A stretch of DNA of 64,000 bases from Sphingomonas aurea (GTDB lineage Bacteria; Pseudomonadota; Alphaproteobacteria; Sphingomonadales; Sphingomonadaceae): the NCBI RefSeq assembly GCF_030678875.1, contig NZ_JAUUDS010000002.1, positions 248,001 through 312,000 of the forward strand, in the 5' to 3' direction. Below, piece by piece: positions 36,518 through 45,804 of this stretch. Made by a program: the position numbers and the translations under genes. Below the pieces are notes generated by a model. That model was not told the DNA's origin, searched no databases, and saw nothing but the letters and a program-made list of their open reading frames with translations. Each line of letters starts with the position of its first letter. The stretch's first letter is position 1.

Positions 36518-39500
36518 GTCTAACCGTTACCGCCATCGTGACTTTACGCTTCGCCAGCGCAACCTCCTCTTCGGCACGCATGTCGAGGAGCGGGCGCCCG
36601 TCCGCCGCCCAGTGGATGCGGCGCACCCGCGCGTCGCGGCCATCGCCGCCGACGCCGTTACCCCAGCTGTGATACACGTACAGCACGTTGCCGTCGGCAT
36701 CGGTCGTAAAGGCGCCGTGCCCCGGGCCCTGCTCGTACCGGCGATAGTCGGTCACCCCGGCCGGCATCGGCTCGCTCTTTTGCAGCGGCGCGCCATATTT
36801 GTGCCAGCTGTCGATGTCGGTCAGGTCCGTCTGCGCATCCGCCCAGACGCCGCCAACGACGTATGTCGGGCTCACCCCGGATCCCGAATAGACCAGGTGG
36901 ACGCGGCCGTCGTGGAACAGGGCGAAGGCACCCTCCGACAGATTCTCCTCGAACGACAGGTCGGGCGCGATGATCGGCCTCGGCTCGGAGGTCAGGCGGC
37001 TTGGCGCGGCGGGATCAACCTTCGCGATCCAGGTCAGCGGATCGCCCAGCGTACCCGTTGCCGGCAGGTAACGCTGCGACCACGTGTAATAGCCCTGCCC
37101 GCCGATCTCGAAATAGGACATGTCGAGACTGATGTTCTTCGGGAACGCCGCGCGGCCCAGCGGGCTGCCGTCCGCCTTGCGGATCGCGGCGGCTCTCGAC
37201 CAGTCGGCGGGGTTGGCGGGATCGCCGCCTTCGCGCAGCTGGATCATGTGCGACTGGACCGTCGACCATGAGCCCTTTTCATTCGACTGGTCGTCGTTCG
37301 GGTTGAAGCAGGGGGCGAACAGGATGGTCAGCCGCCCGCCGATCTCGTGCAGCTCTGGCGCCCAGTAGCAGCCGGCGATGACCCGCCCCTCGACCGTCCG
37401 GTCCCGGCGAGTGCGGCGGTTGAGCAGGTCGACCTCACGGGCGCGGCCGCCATTGTCGTCGGCAAGCGCGTCGATGCTGTCGGCAACGCGAAGCGGCAGG
37501 TGGGCCGACCCGACATTGTCGTTGCCGTCATCGTCGGTGGCGATGAACAAATACCGGGTCCGTCCCGCATGGTCGTAGCGGAAGATGTCCGGATCGGCGC
37601 GGTTATAGGCGAAGATCTGCGGATAGTCCGGCAGGCGCACGGTGCCGTGGATTACGTAGGTGCCGCTGCGCGCCTTGCTGAGGCGACCGAGGTCGGCCGG
37701 GTTCCAGTCGACGCCGCGCGTCGCAATCGATCCGTCGGAATAGGTCAGGCGCACCCGGCTCGCCCGCACGGCGGCGATGTCGCCGGGCGCGATCGTGCGC
37801 GCGTCGACTGCGGCGGCGGTGTTGACGACGCGGCCGAAGCGCTGCTGCAAGGCGGTGGCGACCTCGTTGCTGACCGGCAGGCCGCTCGTCACGTTACCCG
37901 TCGCGACGCTGCCCATGCGCATCACGCCGACATTGCCGTCCGAAATGATGCGGGAGCGACGCCCGCCGTCGAGTGGATAATAGGGCGTCGCGACCCGCTC
38001 GGTGCGCGCCAGATCCGACACCGTGGTCCAGCGCGGGTTGCCCGTGCGATCCGTCCACGCAACGACGTAGCGCTTCGCCGCCGAGTCCCACACGGCAGAT
38101 GGCACGGTGACACCTCCCTTCGTCCGCAGGTCCACCGTCCCCAGTTCAACGAAGTCGGCCGGCGATCCGGCCTTTGCCTTGAACACGATGACTGTATCCG
38201 CCAGCGAGGGGTCGGGCGCGCCTGACATCTGCACGCGCGTTCCGATCACGCCCAGGCTGCCGTCGGCAAAATAGAAGGGCGACGGATCGGCGACGCCGCG
38301 GAGTGACACCCGGTCGACCCCGGTATAGTCGCCGCTGGCGAACAGCACGCCATAGTCATCGTTCAGAGGACGCGGTGCCGCGCTGCCGTCACCCAGCGCC
38401 AAATGCACGCTGCGCGCGATCATCGGCTGGTTCGCGTCATGCGCGTCGGTCGGCGTTCGGGCGTAGGCCGTCAGCCGCTGGTTGCTCTGGCCGAGCACCT
38501 GGACAGTGAAGGTCTTGGCGATCGAGCCCCCCGCCGGCAGCGCGGCGGTGCCGGTCAGCCGCAGCGTCACCGGCCGGACGTTCGCGTTGATGACAAAGTC
38601 CCCTTCCAACCCGGCCCCGTCCGCCATCCAAAGGACGCGGGCGCCGGCCGGTGCTGGCAGCCGGGTGCCGGATGCCAGCACCGGCGGAACCACCCAGGCG
38701 TCGCCAACCTGCGCCGGATTGGCGCTGGCTAGCGGTGCGGCGGGCGCCGTGCCCCAGCGGGCAACAAGCGCGTCGCGCTCCTTCGCGGTGATCGACAGCA
38801 CCGATCCGTGGCGGGGCGAGACGGGCAGCCGGAACTTCGCCGGATAGGTCCAGCGAATTTTGCCCTTCAGCGAGTTGGTCGCGAGCGGGATGTAGCCGAC
38901 GCCGCCATAATTATCGACCCACAGGTAATAACGGAAACCGCTGACGTCGCCGGGATTGGCGATGAAGGCGCTCGGTCCCTCCACCTCGGGTGTGCCGGCG
39001 TCGCGCCCGATGCAGCTGGCGACCACCGTCCATTGCGGCGACGCACCCGGCGCACGGAGCACAGTCGTGCGCTGTCCGATGATGTCGGGAGAGGCGCAGC
39101 CCTGCGCCTGCGTGACCTTGGTGAAGCGGTAATAGTCGTCGCCGTCCTTCAAGACCGTCGCGTCGATCATTCCCTTGTCGCGGACCAGCCCGGGCACGTC
39201 CACGGACTTGAACCAGGGTTCGGGCTTGGTGAAGGTCCGGAAGTCGCGCGTGGTCGACATCAGGATCTGCGGCCCGTTGCCGTCGCCCATCTTGTGCGCG
39301 GCGTCGCGGTACAGGCTGGAGGTCCAGTAGACGACATAGGCCTGGATCGCCGGATCGTAGCTCGCCTCCGGTGCCCAGGTCATGCCCGCGTCGGGGGTGT
39401 TCACCCGGACGTGGCGCTGCTTGCCCCAGTGGACTAGATCGGTCGATCCCCAGATTTCCAAATGGGCGCTGCCATGGCTGGTCGCCTCGCCCCAGCCGCT

Positions 39501-40142
39501 CCGCCCGACCGACAGGTCGGTGGCGAGCAGGAAGAAGCGATCGCCCTCGGCAGAGCGCAGGACGAAGGGGTCGCGCAGGCCGCGCGTGCCGAAGGCGGAC
39601 TCTAGGATCGGCTGCGCGCCGTTCAGTTCCTTCCACTGGAGCGCGTTGTTGCCGTCCGACACGGCAAAGCGCAGCTTCTCCCCCTCGACGCTGTCGCCGG
39701 TGAAATAGACGAAGAGATAGGCCTGCTTCTCCTCCCGCGCGGCCGCAGGCGCGGCGGCGACGGTCAGGGCGAGCGGCACGGTGACCGGCGCCGCGCCAGG
39801 CACGAGGACGGTCGCGGTCAGCCTCACCGCCTTGTCGGTCGCGCCTCGTGTGGCCGTGCCCTTGCGGATCAGGTCGCTGCCGACGTGCCGGTCGGTGTCG
39901 GAGAGCAGCGAGGGGTCGGACGAGCGCCAGCGGATCGCGGCGGCGCCCGCACCGGTATCCGCCAGCGTGACGCTGCCGCGGATCGGCGCTCTCCAGACGG
40001 GATCGGCCGCAATTGCCCGCGCGACGGCCTGAGCGCGCGCGGCGGCGGCGGGGCGGGCCGGGGCCGTGACCGTCATCGCCGGCGCGATCACCGCCAGCGG
40101 CAGCAGCCAGGCGAGTCGAGCTATGTCGGAACGCCGCATCAC
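36471..40142 (-). CDS. Multidomain GH43 glycoside hydrolase, C-terminus read into an IS
   Basis: A 1223-residue secreted protein with a signal peptide. At least two five-bladed propeller modules are visible. The first (~140-430) has LRDPFVLR, DKGMIDATVL and EVEGPSAF; the last (~850-1200) has RADPDIFRY, CYWAPELHE and EQGPGHGAF. Between them lie Ig-like and less clear propeller-like segments. GH43 enzymes remove arabinose or xylose units from hemicellulose. The native end is probably near VTMAVTVRR; the last ~14 residues are encoded by the IS6 right end. ATG overlaps the GH31 stop by 4 bp. Confidence 0.87.
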   Translation of the reverse strand: MMRRSDIARLAWLLPLAVIAPAMTVTAPARPAAAARAQAVARAIAADPVWRAPIRGSVTLADTGAGAAAIRWRSSDPSLLSDTDRHVGSDLIRKGTATRGATDKAVRLTATVLVPGAAPVTVPLALTVAAAPAAAREEKQAYLFVYFTGDSVEGEKLRFAVSDGNNALQWKELNGAQPILESAFGTRGLRDPFVLRSAEGDRFFLLATDLSVGRSGWGEATSHGSAHLEIWGSTDLVHWGKQRHVRVNTPDAGMTWAPEASYDPAIQAYVVYWTSSLYRDAAHKMGDGNGPQILMSTTRDFRTFTKPEPWFKSVDVPGLVRDKGMIDATVLKDGDDYYRFTKVTQAQGCASPDIIGQRTTVLRAPGASPQWTVVASCIGRDAGTPEVEGPSAFIANPGDVSGFRYYLWVDNYGGVGYIPLATNSLKGKIRWTYPAKFRLPVSPRHGSVLSITAKERDALVARWGTAPAAPLASANPAQVGDAWVVPPVLASGTRLPAPAGARVLWMADGAGLEGDFVINANVRPVTLRLTGTAALPAGGSIAKTFTVQVLGQSNQRLTAYARTPTDAHDANQPMIARSVHLALGDGSAAPRPLNDDYGVLFASGDYTGVDRVSLRGVADPSPFYFADGSLGVIGTRVQMSGAPDPSLADTVIVFKAKAGSPADFVELGTVDLRTKGGVTVPSAVWDSAAKRYVVAWTDRTGNPRWTTVSDLARTERVATPYYPLDGGRRSRIISDGNVGVMRMGSVATGNVTSGLPVSNEVATALQQRFGRVVNTAAAVDARTIAPGDIAAVRASRVRLTYSDGSIATRGVDWNPADLGRLSKARSGTYVIHGTVRLPDYPQIFAYNRADPDIFRYDHAGRTRYLFIATDDDGNDNVGSAHLPLRVADSIDALADDNGGRAREVDLLNRRTRRDRTVEGRVIAGCYWAPELHEIGGRLTILFAPCFNPNDDQSNEKGSWSTVQSHMIQLREGGDPANPADWSRAAAIRKADGSPLGRAAFPKNISLDMSYFEIGGQGYYTWSQRYLPATGTLGDPLTWIAKVDPAAPSRLTSEPRPIIAPDLSFEENLSEGAFALFHDGRVHLVYSGSGVSPTYVVGGVWADAQTDLTDIDSWHKYGAPLQKSEPMPAGVTDYRRYEQGPGHGAFTTDADGNVLYVYHSWGNGVGGDGRDARVRRIHWAADGRPLLDMRAEEEVALAKRKVTMAVTVRRAASNQMHLPARRAR

Positions 40143-42511
40143 TTCGCCGCCCCCGCATCGTCCAGCGATACCGTGACCGCCCGCCCGGTGTAGCGGATCG
40201 TGCGCCCCCCGCCCGCGGCCAGCCCGGTGCCGTTGCCCGGCGCAACCGACACGATGCGGAAGGTGCGCGCCGTCGCCATCCCCGGATAGCGGCCCTGCCG
40301 CGCGCCGATCGTCAGCACGCCAGCCCTGTCGTCGAGCGTCAGTTCGATCGTCGCCCGCTCGCCCTTGCGCCAGCCCTGCCCGTCGCCCGCATCGTCGTAG
40401 AGGGTGAAGCGTCCGTCGGCGCCGCGATAGACGCGCAGCTCGGTCGGCAGCGCCACCGACTGCTCGGCATATTGCACCGCCTGCCCCATCGGCAGGATCG
40501 TGCCTGCCGCGACGTGGAGCGGAATCTGGCCGATCGGCGCGGCGACGGTAACTCGCCCACCGCCCGCCAGCCGGACACCGGTCCAGAAATCGTACCAGTC
40601 CGCTCCCGCCGGCAGATAGACCTGCCGCGCCGTCGCGCCCTTCTCGATCACCGGGCTGACCAGCAGCGAACGGCCGAACATATATTCGTCGCGCAAGTCA
40701 CGCGCCTGCTCGTCGCCCGGGAAGATCATGCCCGCCGGGTACATGAAGGACGCACCGCGATCGGTAACCTGCCACGACAGCGCGTAGAAGAAGGGCAGCA
40801 ACCGATAGCGCAGCGTCACCGCCTCGAGCAGCGGCCCGCGTGCTTCCTTCGGGAAGCTGTACAACTCCTTGCCGTCGCCGGTGCCGTGGATGCGGAACAT
40901 CGGGTTGAACACCGCGAACTGCAGCCATCGGGTGAAGAGCTCCTGATAGCTGGGATCCTTTGGACTGCTGCCGAAGAACCCGCCGATATCGGCCGACCAG
41001 TACGGGATGCCAGTCATCGAGAAATTGACCCCAGCCGGGATCTGCGCACGCAAAACATCCCAGCGGCCGGCGACGTCGCCCGACCAGGTGATCGCGGCGT
41101 TGCGCTGCTGCCCGGCCCAAGCCGACCGAGTCAGGATGATTGGGCGCTTGGCGGCATAGTCCGCCAGCATCCCGTCATGCACCGCGCTGGTGTGGAGCAG
41201 CGGATAGGCGTTGTAGACCTCCGCGCCCGGCCCCATGGCGGTCTGCACGGCGCGCATCTCGCCCCAGAGGCCGCCCAGCTCCGCCTCGCTGCCGTCGAGC
41301 CAATAGCCGTCGAAGCCGAGCCGCCCGAGCCGGTCCGACACGTACCGCCAATAGGTCTTGCGCCCTGCCGCCGAGAAAGCGTCGTACCAGCGCCCCTCGC
41401 CCGCAGGGTACACGTTGGGATAGACCTTCGGATAAAGCCCACCGACCGCCTCGAGCGCCTTGGCCGTGTCCAGCCCCAGGTCGAAGCGCGGCCAGATCGA
41501 CACGATGCTGTGCAGCTTCTGCGCGTGCAGCGTGTCGAGCATCGCTCTGGGATCGGGGAAGCGCGCCGGGTCCATTAGGTGGCTGCCCCACTCGCCCGGC
41601 TTCCAATATTGCCAGTCCTGCACCACCGCATCGAGGGGGATGTTCAGTGCGCGATACCGCGCGGCGACGCCTAGCAGCTCGGCCTGCGACTGGTAACGCT
41701 CCTTCGACTGCCACAACCCCCAGGTCCAGCGCGCCATCAGCGGCGCCTGCCCTGTCAGCATGCGATAGGCGCCGATCACGTCATCGACGTCAGGGCCGCC
41801 GAACAGGAAATAGTCGATGTTCTTTCCCGCCTGCGACCGGAACACCAGCCGATCGGTCGCCTGCGGCACCGCGACCGCGATCTCCGTCACCGCTGGGTTG
41901 TTCCAAAACAGTCCGTACCCCGAGCTGGACACCATTACCGGCACGCCGACATCGGTATTGGCCTGCTGAAGCCGCACGGTGGTGCCGCGATAGTCGAGCA
42001 GCCCCGCCTGATGCTGGCCCAGACCATAAATCGCCTGCCCGCCACCGATATCGAAGCGTTGCTGCACGCTGCCGTCCGGGTCCACCACCTCGCCAAGCCG
42101 GCGACTGCCGGGATCGGTCTCGCTGATCAGCGCCTTGCCATCCGCGCCGAGCAGCGCCAGCCGACCGTCCGCCTTGGCTAGCGCGACCCGCATCGCCGGC
42201 GTGGCGATCACGAAGCGGTCGGGCTCCTCAGTCATCGTCCACGCGGTGCTTTGCGGCCCGCCGAGCACCGCCGGGCCGTTGCCGATCTGCTCCGCCACTT
42301 TGGACACGGTCACCCTGATCGCGCGGTTGCCCCAAGGGGTGACCTGCATGACGCCCTCCGGGATGCGGAAGCGGGCGCCGGCAGCGCTCTTCTCCTCCAA
42401 CACGGTCTTGGCTGCCGGCGCCGAGGTGGTCGCTTCCCATGGCGCCTGCGCCCGCACCGGAGTTGCGGCGATAATTGCCGCGATCGCGGTCGCGCCGATC
42501 CAACGTTGCAT
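40139..42511 (-). CDS. GH31 alpha-glycosidase (alpha-xylosidase-like)
   Basis: A 790-residue secreted enzyme with a signal peptide ending PVRAQ. It has an N-terminal beta-sandwich, then the (beta/alpha)8 barrel with nucleophile Asp in YWLDGSEAE and acid/base Asp in WSGDVAGRW, followed by C-terminal beta domains. The VQDWQYW and FGRSLLVSPV motifs fit the alpha-xylosidase/alpha-glucosidase branch that includes xyloglucan enzymes. It is the first gene of the GH31-GH43 operon. A GntR-type site lies 42 bp upstream. Activity on xyloglucan or arabinoxylan oligomers is inferred. Confidence 0.88.
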   Translation of the reverse strand: MQRWIGATAIAAIIAATPVRAQAPWEATTSAPAAKTVLEEKSAAGARFRIPEGVMQVTPWGNRAIRVTVSKVAEQIGNGPAVLGGPQSTAWTMTEEPDRFVIATPAMRVALAKADGRLALLGADGKALISETDPGSRRLGEVVDPDGSVQQRFDIGGGQAIYGLGQHQAGLLDYRGTTVRLQQANTDVGVPVMVSSSGYGLFWNNPAVTEIAVAVPQATDRLVFRSQAGKNIDYFLFGGPDVDDVIGAYRMLTGQAPLMARWTWGLWQSKERYQSQAELLGVAARYRALNIPLDAVVQDWQYWKPGEWGSHLMDPARFPDPRAMLDTLHAQKLHSIVSIWPRFDLGLDTAKALEAVGGLYPKVYPNVYPAGEGRWYDAFSAAGRKTYWRYVSDRLGRLGFDGYWLDGSEAELGGLWGEMRAVQTAMGPGAEVYNAYPLLHTSAVHDGMLADYAAKRPIILTRSAWAGQQRNAAITWSGDVAGRWDVLRAQIPAGVNFSMTGIPYWSADIGGFFGSSPKDPSYQELFTRWLQFAVFNPMFRIHGTGDGKELYSFPKEARGPLLEAVTLRYRLLPFFYALSWQVTDRGASFMYPAGMIFPGDEQARDLRDEYMFGRSLLVSPVIEKGATARQVYLPAGADWYDFWTGVRLAGGGRVTVAAPIGQIPLHVAAGTILPMGQAVQYAEQSVALPTELRVYRGADGRFTLYDDAGDGQGWRKGERATIELTLDDRAGVLTIGARQGRYPGMATARTFRIVSVAPGNGTGLAAGGGRTIRYTGRAVTVSLDDAGAAK

Positions 42512-42552
42512 CCTATCTCCCCCGGACTTTACTGCCGATCTGAGCTTAGATT

Positions 42553-42563
42553 ATGTCGGACTA
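42553..42563 (-). promoter_or_regulatory. Candidate GntR/FCD operator upstream of the GH31 gene
   Basis: On the minus strand TAGTCCGACAT fits TNGTNNNACNA except for the last base and has the palindromic core GTC-C-GAC. It shares TNGTCYGA with the sites upstream of the TonB receptor and the GH42 gene. Confidence 0.45.
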
Positions 42564-42619
42564 ATTGGGAGGGTCAATCCAGATGGAGACGAGATGTTTG
42601 ATCTGACAGTTCACGGATC

Positions 42620-42631
42620 CTGTCAGTCTAA
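42620..42631. repeat. Possible IS6 left-end scar
   Basis: CTGTCAGTCTAA is identical to 12 bp at the left end of copies A and E (for example 35685-35696). It overlaps the premature stop of the exonuclease gene, at the far side of the GH31-GH43 island from IS copy E. Confidence 0.4.
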
Positions 42632-43083
42632 TTCGTCAGCACGTTAAGCCGGTGGCTCGGCAGATCGGGCCCAGCCCTCTTGGCCACGCGGACGCTATTT
42701 AGCCACGTCGCCGCAATCGGACCGCGCCGATGTAGCAGATGGAAGGCGGCTAGCGCGCCCTTGTCAAACACCGAAAGGGAGACGGTGACCCGTCCAGACA
42801 GATGGCTCAGAATGATCGCGTGCGTATCGGCGGGTGTTGGTGCACCAGCGGCATGGTCGGCGGCGATGCCGTGGATACGCGTATTGAACGACGAGAAGCG
42901 CTCGCATGGGTCGAGCAACGTCTCATAGGCGAAGGTCTCTCGACCGTCCTTAAATCCGACGATCCCAATCTGGCAGATGCTGCTTACCCGCGAGCAGGAC
43001 GTCTCGACATCGACGACGACGAAGTCGGGGACATCCAAACCACTGGACTGCTCCGCCTCAGGTCTGCCCGTCGCGCCAGTCAT
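42628..43083 (-). CDS. DEDD (DnaQ-like) exonuclease, C-terminally truncated
   Basis: A 151-residue 3'-5' exonuclease-like protein. Motif I appears as FVVVDVETS with the Asp/Glu pair, followed by ICQIGIVGF and RIHGI; motif II region includes the VSLSVFDKGAL segment, where the usual Asp-bearing SHNAxFD is altered. The product stops after SVRVAKRAGPDLPSHRL, before the HxAxxD motif III expected about 25 residues later. The stop lies in a sequence identical to an IS6 terminus, so activity is doubtful. It overlaps alkB by ATGA and is third in the dinB operon. Confidence 0.75.
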   Translation of the reverse strand: MTGATGRPEAEQSSGLDVPDFVVVDVETSCSRVSSICQIGIVGFKDGRETFAYETLLDPCERFSSFNTRIHGIAADHAAGAPTPADTHAIILSHLSGRVTVSLSVFDKGALAAFHLLHRRGPIAATWLNSVRVAKRAGPDLPSHRLNVLTN

Positions 43084-43643
43084 CGCGCTTCCGCTAGGCT
43101 GCGGAAGGTGATCGACCACCGCGTTCGTTCGATCGATGCGATGCTGTGCTCCCATTCGTAGCGTGCGGGGCCGCTCATGTGATAGCCAGCACGCGGGTGG
43201 AGAGGCACCGACACGCGGTCGAACCCGTCACCGCGCCGGCGCCGGAAGCGCATGGTGGCGGGCTCGCCGAGCGACAGGCCGACGACATGGCCGTAGATCG
43301 GCCGGTCACGATGCCAGCCGATCCCCGCGCCCGGATCGTAGCGGATCAGCAGCGCCTGGATCAGCGCTGCCGGTGCCAGCCCGGTGAATTTGGCTGCGCG
43401 ATCGCGAATAGGGAGCAGCCAGTCGGGCATCGGCGGCGCGTCCTTGGGTCGGCCCACGTCGAAGTCGTAGCTCCAGCCAAACGAGGTCGTCAGCCTCTTG
43501 CCTGTCCAGCCCTGGAACCGGAACGGCGCCAGATCGGTGGCATCGATTCGTTCGATCAGCAGGCGCTCCTCCTCCGCGCTGATCAGCGACGCTTGCTGGG
43601 CGAGACCTGGCAGCAGCGGCGCGTCGAACAGGTCGAGCATCAT
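43080..43643 (-). CDS. alkB: AlkB-family 2OG-Fe(II) dioxygenase
   Basis: A 187-residue oxidative demethylase for alkylated nucleic-acid bases. The iron ligands are in GWHRDRP and YEWEHSI, and the 2-oxoglutarate-binding arginines in RTRWSITFR. The substrate loop includes FGWSYDF. ATG at 43643 overlaps the dinB stop; the upstream open frame is inside dinB and is not used. It is co-expressed with an SOS-controlled polymerase, consistent with alkylation damage tolerance. Confidence 0.87.
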   Translation of the reverse strand: MMLDLFDAPLLPGLAQQASLISAEEERLLIERIDATDLAPFRFQGWTGKRLTTSFGWSYDFDVGRPKDAPPMPDWLLPIRDRAAKFTGLAPAALIQALLIRYDPGAGIGWHRDRPIYGHVVGLSLGEPATMRFRRRRGDGFDRVSVPLHPRAGYHMSGPARYEWEHSIASIERTRWSITFRSLAEAR

Positions 43644-44722
43644 GCCGCCGCTTCGACGAAGATCGGCAGTTCGTTGGCGAATTCGGCCTTCACCTCGGCG
43701 AAGTTGGAGACGGTCACGCCGACCAGCCGGATACCCATTTGCGTCGGCAGCACCGAGCGGATCAGCGCCAGGGCGGCGCCGTGCAACCCATCCCGGCTGG
43801 CGACCGCCACAGGCTGACTGCGGCGCCGAGTGATCTGGTGGAAATCGGCATATTTCACCTTCACCGTCACCGTCCGGCCGAACGCCTGGCGGCTCTCGCA
43901 CCACGACCACACGTCATCCGCCATCCTGAGCACGCCCGCCTCGATCTCCGCCGCCTCCGTCAGGTCGCGGTCGAAAGTCGTCTCCGATCCGGAGGACTTG
44001 CGCACCCGGTTCGGATTGACCGGGCGATCGTCCTCGCCGCGCGCAATGGCATAATACCATTCGGCGGCGCTGCCGAAATGCTGCTGCAGGAACGCGAGCG
44101 ACTTGGCCTTAAGGTCGGCGCCCGTCTCGATCCCCAACCGCTTCATCTTCTCCGCCGTCACCGGCCCGACCCCATGGAAGCGGTTGACCGGCAGCGTCTC
44201 GATCCAGGCGGCCCCTATCTCCGGCGTCACCGCGAATTGGCCATTGGGCTTGCGATGATCGGAGGCGAGCTTGGCGAGGAACTTGTTGTACGAGACACCT
44301 GCTGACGCGGTCAGCCCGGTTTCAGCCAGGATTTCGGCGCGGATCGCCTTGGCGGTCAACCAGGCGGTGTCCAGCCCGCGCTTGTTCGCGGTGACGTCTA
44401 GATAGGCCTCGTCGAGCGACAGTGGCTGGATCAGGTCGGTGTAGCGCGCAAACACCTCGTGGATCTGGCGCGACACGTCGCGATACACCTCAAAGCGCGG
44501 CGGCACGAAGACGAGGTCGGGGCAGCGCCGCAGCGCGGTGACCGATGGCAGCGCGGAGCGGACGCCGAACGCCCTGGCCTCGTAGCTCGCCGCGGCGACG
44601 ACACCGCGCGCGGCAGCGTGGCCGACGGCGACCGGCTTGCCGCGCAGCGACGGATCGTCGCGCTGCTCCACCGACGCGAAGAAAGCGTCCATGTCGACGT
44701 GGATGATCTTGCGCACCGCCAT
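43640..44722 (-). CDS. dinB: DNA polymerase IV
   Basis: A 360-residue Y-family translesion polymerase. Catalytic residues are in HVDMDAFFASVE and SLDEAYLD; palm, fingers and thumb are followed by a little-finger domain (~240-345). A GAAC-N7-GAAC LexA box at 44744-44758 lies 21 bp upstream, so SOS induction is expected. It heads a three-gene operon with alkB and an exonuclease gene. No clear clamp-binding peptide is visible at the C-terminus (PIFVEAAA). Confidence 0.93.
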   Translation of the reverse strand: MAVRKIIHVDMDAFFASVEQRDDPSLRGKPVAVGHAAARGVVAAASYEARAFGVRSALPSVTALRRCPDLVFVPPRFEVYRDVSRQIHEVFARYTDLIQPLSLDEAYLDVTANKRGLDTAWLTAKAIRAEILAETGLTASAGVSYNKFLAKLASDHRKPNGQFAVTPEIGAAWIETLPVNRFHGVGPVTAEKMKRLGIETGADLKAKSLAFLQQHFGSAAEWYYAIARGEDDRPVNPNRVRKSSGSETTFDRDLTEAAEIEAGVLRMADDVWSWCESRQAFGRTVTVKVKYADFHQITRRRSQPVAVASRDGLHGAALALIRSVLPTQMGIRLVGVTVSNFAEVKAEFANELPIFVEAAA

Positions 44723-44743
44723 GGCACCCTTTTACCGCAGGCG

Positions 44744-44758
44744 GAACGGATTGGGAAC
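44744..44758. promoter_or_regulatory. LexA/SOS box upstream of dinB
   Basis: GAACGGATTGGGAAC fits the alphaproteobacterial LexA consensus GAAC-N7-GAAC exactly. Its edge is 21 bp from the dinB start. Confidence 0.8.
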
Positions 44759-44856
44759 ATCCTGTTGGACGCGCCGGGAAATGTACCAATGAGCGTCACA
44801 CCGGCTTGACCATGCCGCCGCCCCGCCCAACGTTTACCGTGCAAAGGAGACGCAGG

Positions 44857-45138
44857 ATGGTCGAGGCACGTTGGAACGGCGCGGTGATCGCCAGGAGCGA
44901 CGATACCGTGGTGGTCGAAGGCAACCACTATTTCCCCGTAGACTCGGTCGACCAGTCGGTCCTCCGGCCGAGTGCAACCACGTCGACCTGCCCGTGGAAG
45001 GGCACAGCGCATTACTACAGCCTCGACGTCGATGGTGTCGAGAATGGCGACGCAGCCTGGTACTATCCCGATCCGAAGCCCGAGGCGGAGGCGGTCCGGA
45101 ACCGGGTCGCTTTCTGGAAAGGCGTGACGGTCAGCTGA
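44857..45138 (+). CDS. DUF427 domain protein
   Basis: A 93-residue protein with the DUF427 pattern: ARWNGAVIARSDDTVVVEGNHYFP near the start (core VVVEGNHYFP), CPWKGTAHYYS and AAWYYPDPK. The family is common and uncharacterised. AAAGGAG precedes ATG at 44857. It is divergent from dinB across the SOS box, so it may also respond to DNA damage, though this is not shown. Confidence 0.85.
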   Translation: MVEARWNGAVIARSDDTVVVEGNHYFPVDSVDQSVLRPSATTSTCPWKGTAHYYSLDVDGVENGDAAWYYPDPKPEAEAVRNRVAFWKGVTVS

Positions 45139-45165
45139 GCGTCCCGGGCCGATCCACCGCTCCGT

Positions 45166-45792
45166 TCAGCTTACCCCCATAAGCTGGGATGGGTATGCCG
45201 TCAGCAGCCCCACTGCCTCCTCGACGGGCGCGGTGAGCCAGCGGTCCTGATCCTCGGCCATCAGGATGACGGGCATCGCCTTGGGATGCTTCGGCGCGAC
45301 CAGCGGATTGGGCTCGGTCGTGCAGAAGGCATAGACGCGGTCGTGGTCCTGGTCGAACTTCCAAAGGCCAGCGAAGCAAGGCGTCGCTTGGTCCTGGACG
45401 GTGAACCACCAGTTGGTGTCGCCGGGTGCCTGCCGGTCGGCGGCGGCCTTGGGTTCGGCAAAGCGAGTAAAGGGCACGAGGCAGCGATGCTCGGCCTTCA
45501 GCAGCCACGGCTTCCACATGTTACTTTGCATATTTCGGGCGTTGGTCCACCAGTCGTAGAGGAAGGGCAGTTCGCCCTCCCGCGCCGGTCGCTTGCGGGG
45601 TTTGCGGGTGGGAAAACCCCAACGCATCGTGCTTAGCACACGCTGTTTCCCCTCCTGCCGCACGACGAAGCCGGGCTTGCCGGGGGCGGCGTAATCCTTC
45701 TCGACCGCCAGGGAGTTGGCCGAGTCCTCGGCGGCGGCCATCGCGTCGAAGTAGCCGCGCGGATCAACCTTCAGGCTGTAAAGATTGCACAT
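45166..45792 (-). CDS. SOS response-associated peptidase (SRAP, YedK/HMCES family)
   Basis: A 208-residue protein that crosslinks to abasic sites in single-stranded DNA. The catalytic Cys2 (MCNLYS) is present after Met removal, with Asn in TNARNM, Glu in FTRFAEP and His in KHPKAMPVIL. Length is typical. It stands between the dinB and imuA regions, a common SOS neighbourhood. No LexA box was recognised directly before it. Confidence 0.92.
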   Translation of the reverse strand: MCNLYSLKVDPRGYFDAMAAAEDSANSLAVEKDYAAPGKPGFVVRQEGKQRVLSTMRWGFPTRKPRKRPAREGELPFLYDWWTNARNMQSNMWKPWLLKAEHRCLVPFTRFAEPKAAADRQAPGDTNWWFTVQDQATPCFAGLWKFDQDHDRVYAFCTTEPNPLVAPKHPKAMPVILMAEDQDRWLTAPVEEAVGLLTAYPSQLMGVS

Positions 45793-45804
45793 CTCGCCGT
45801 TCGA

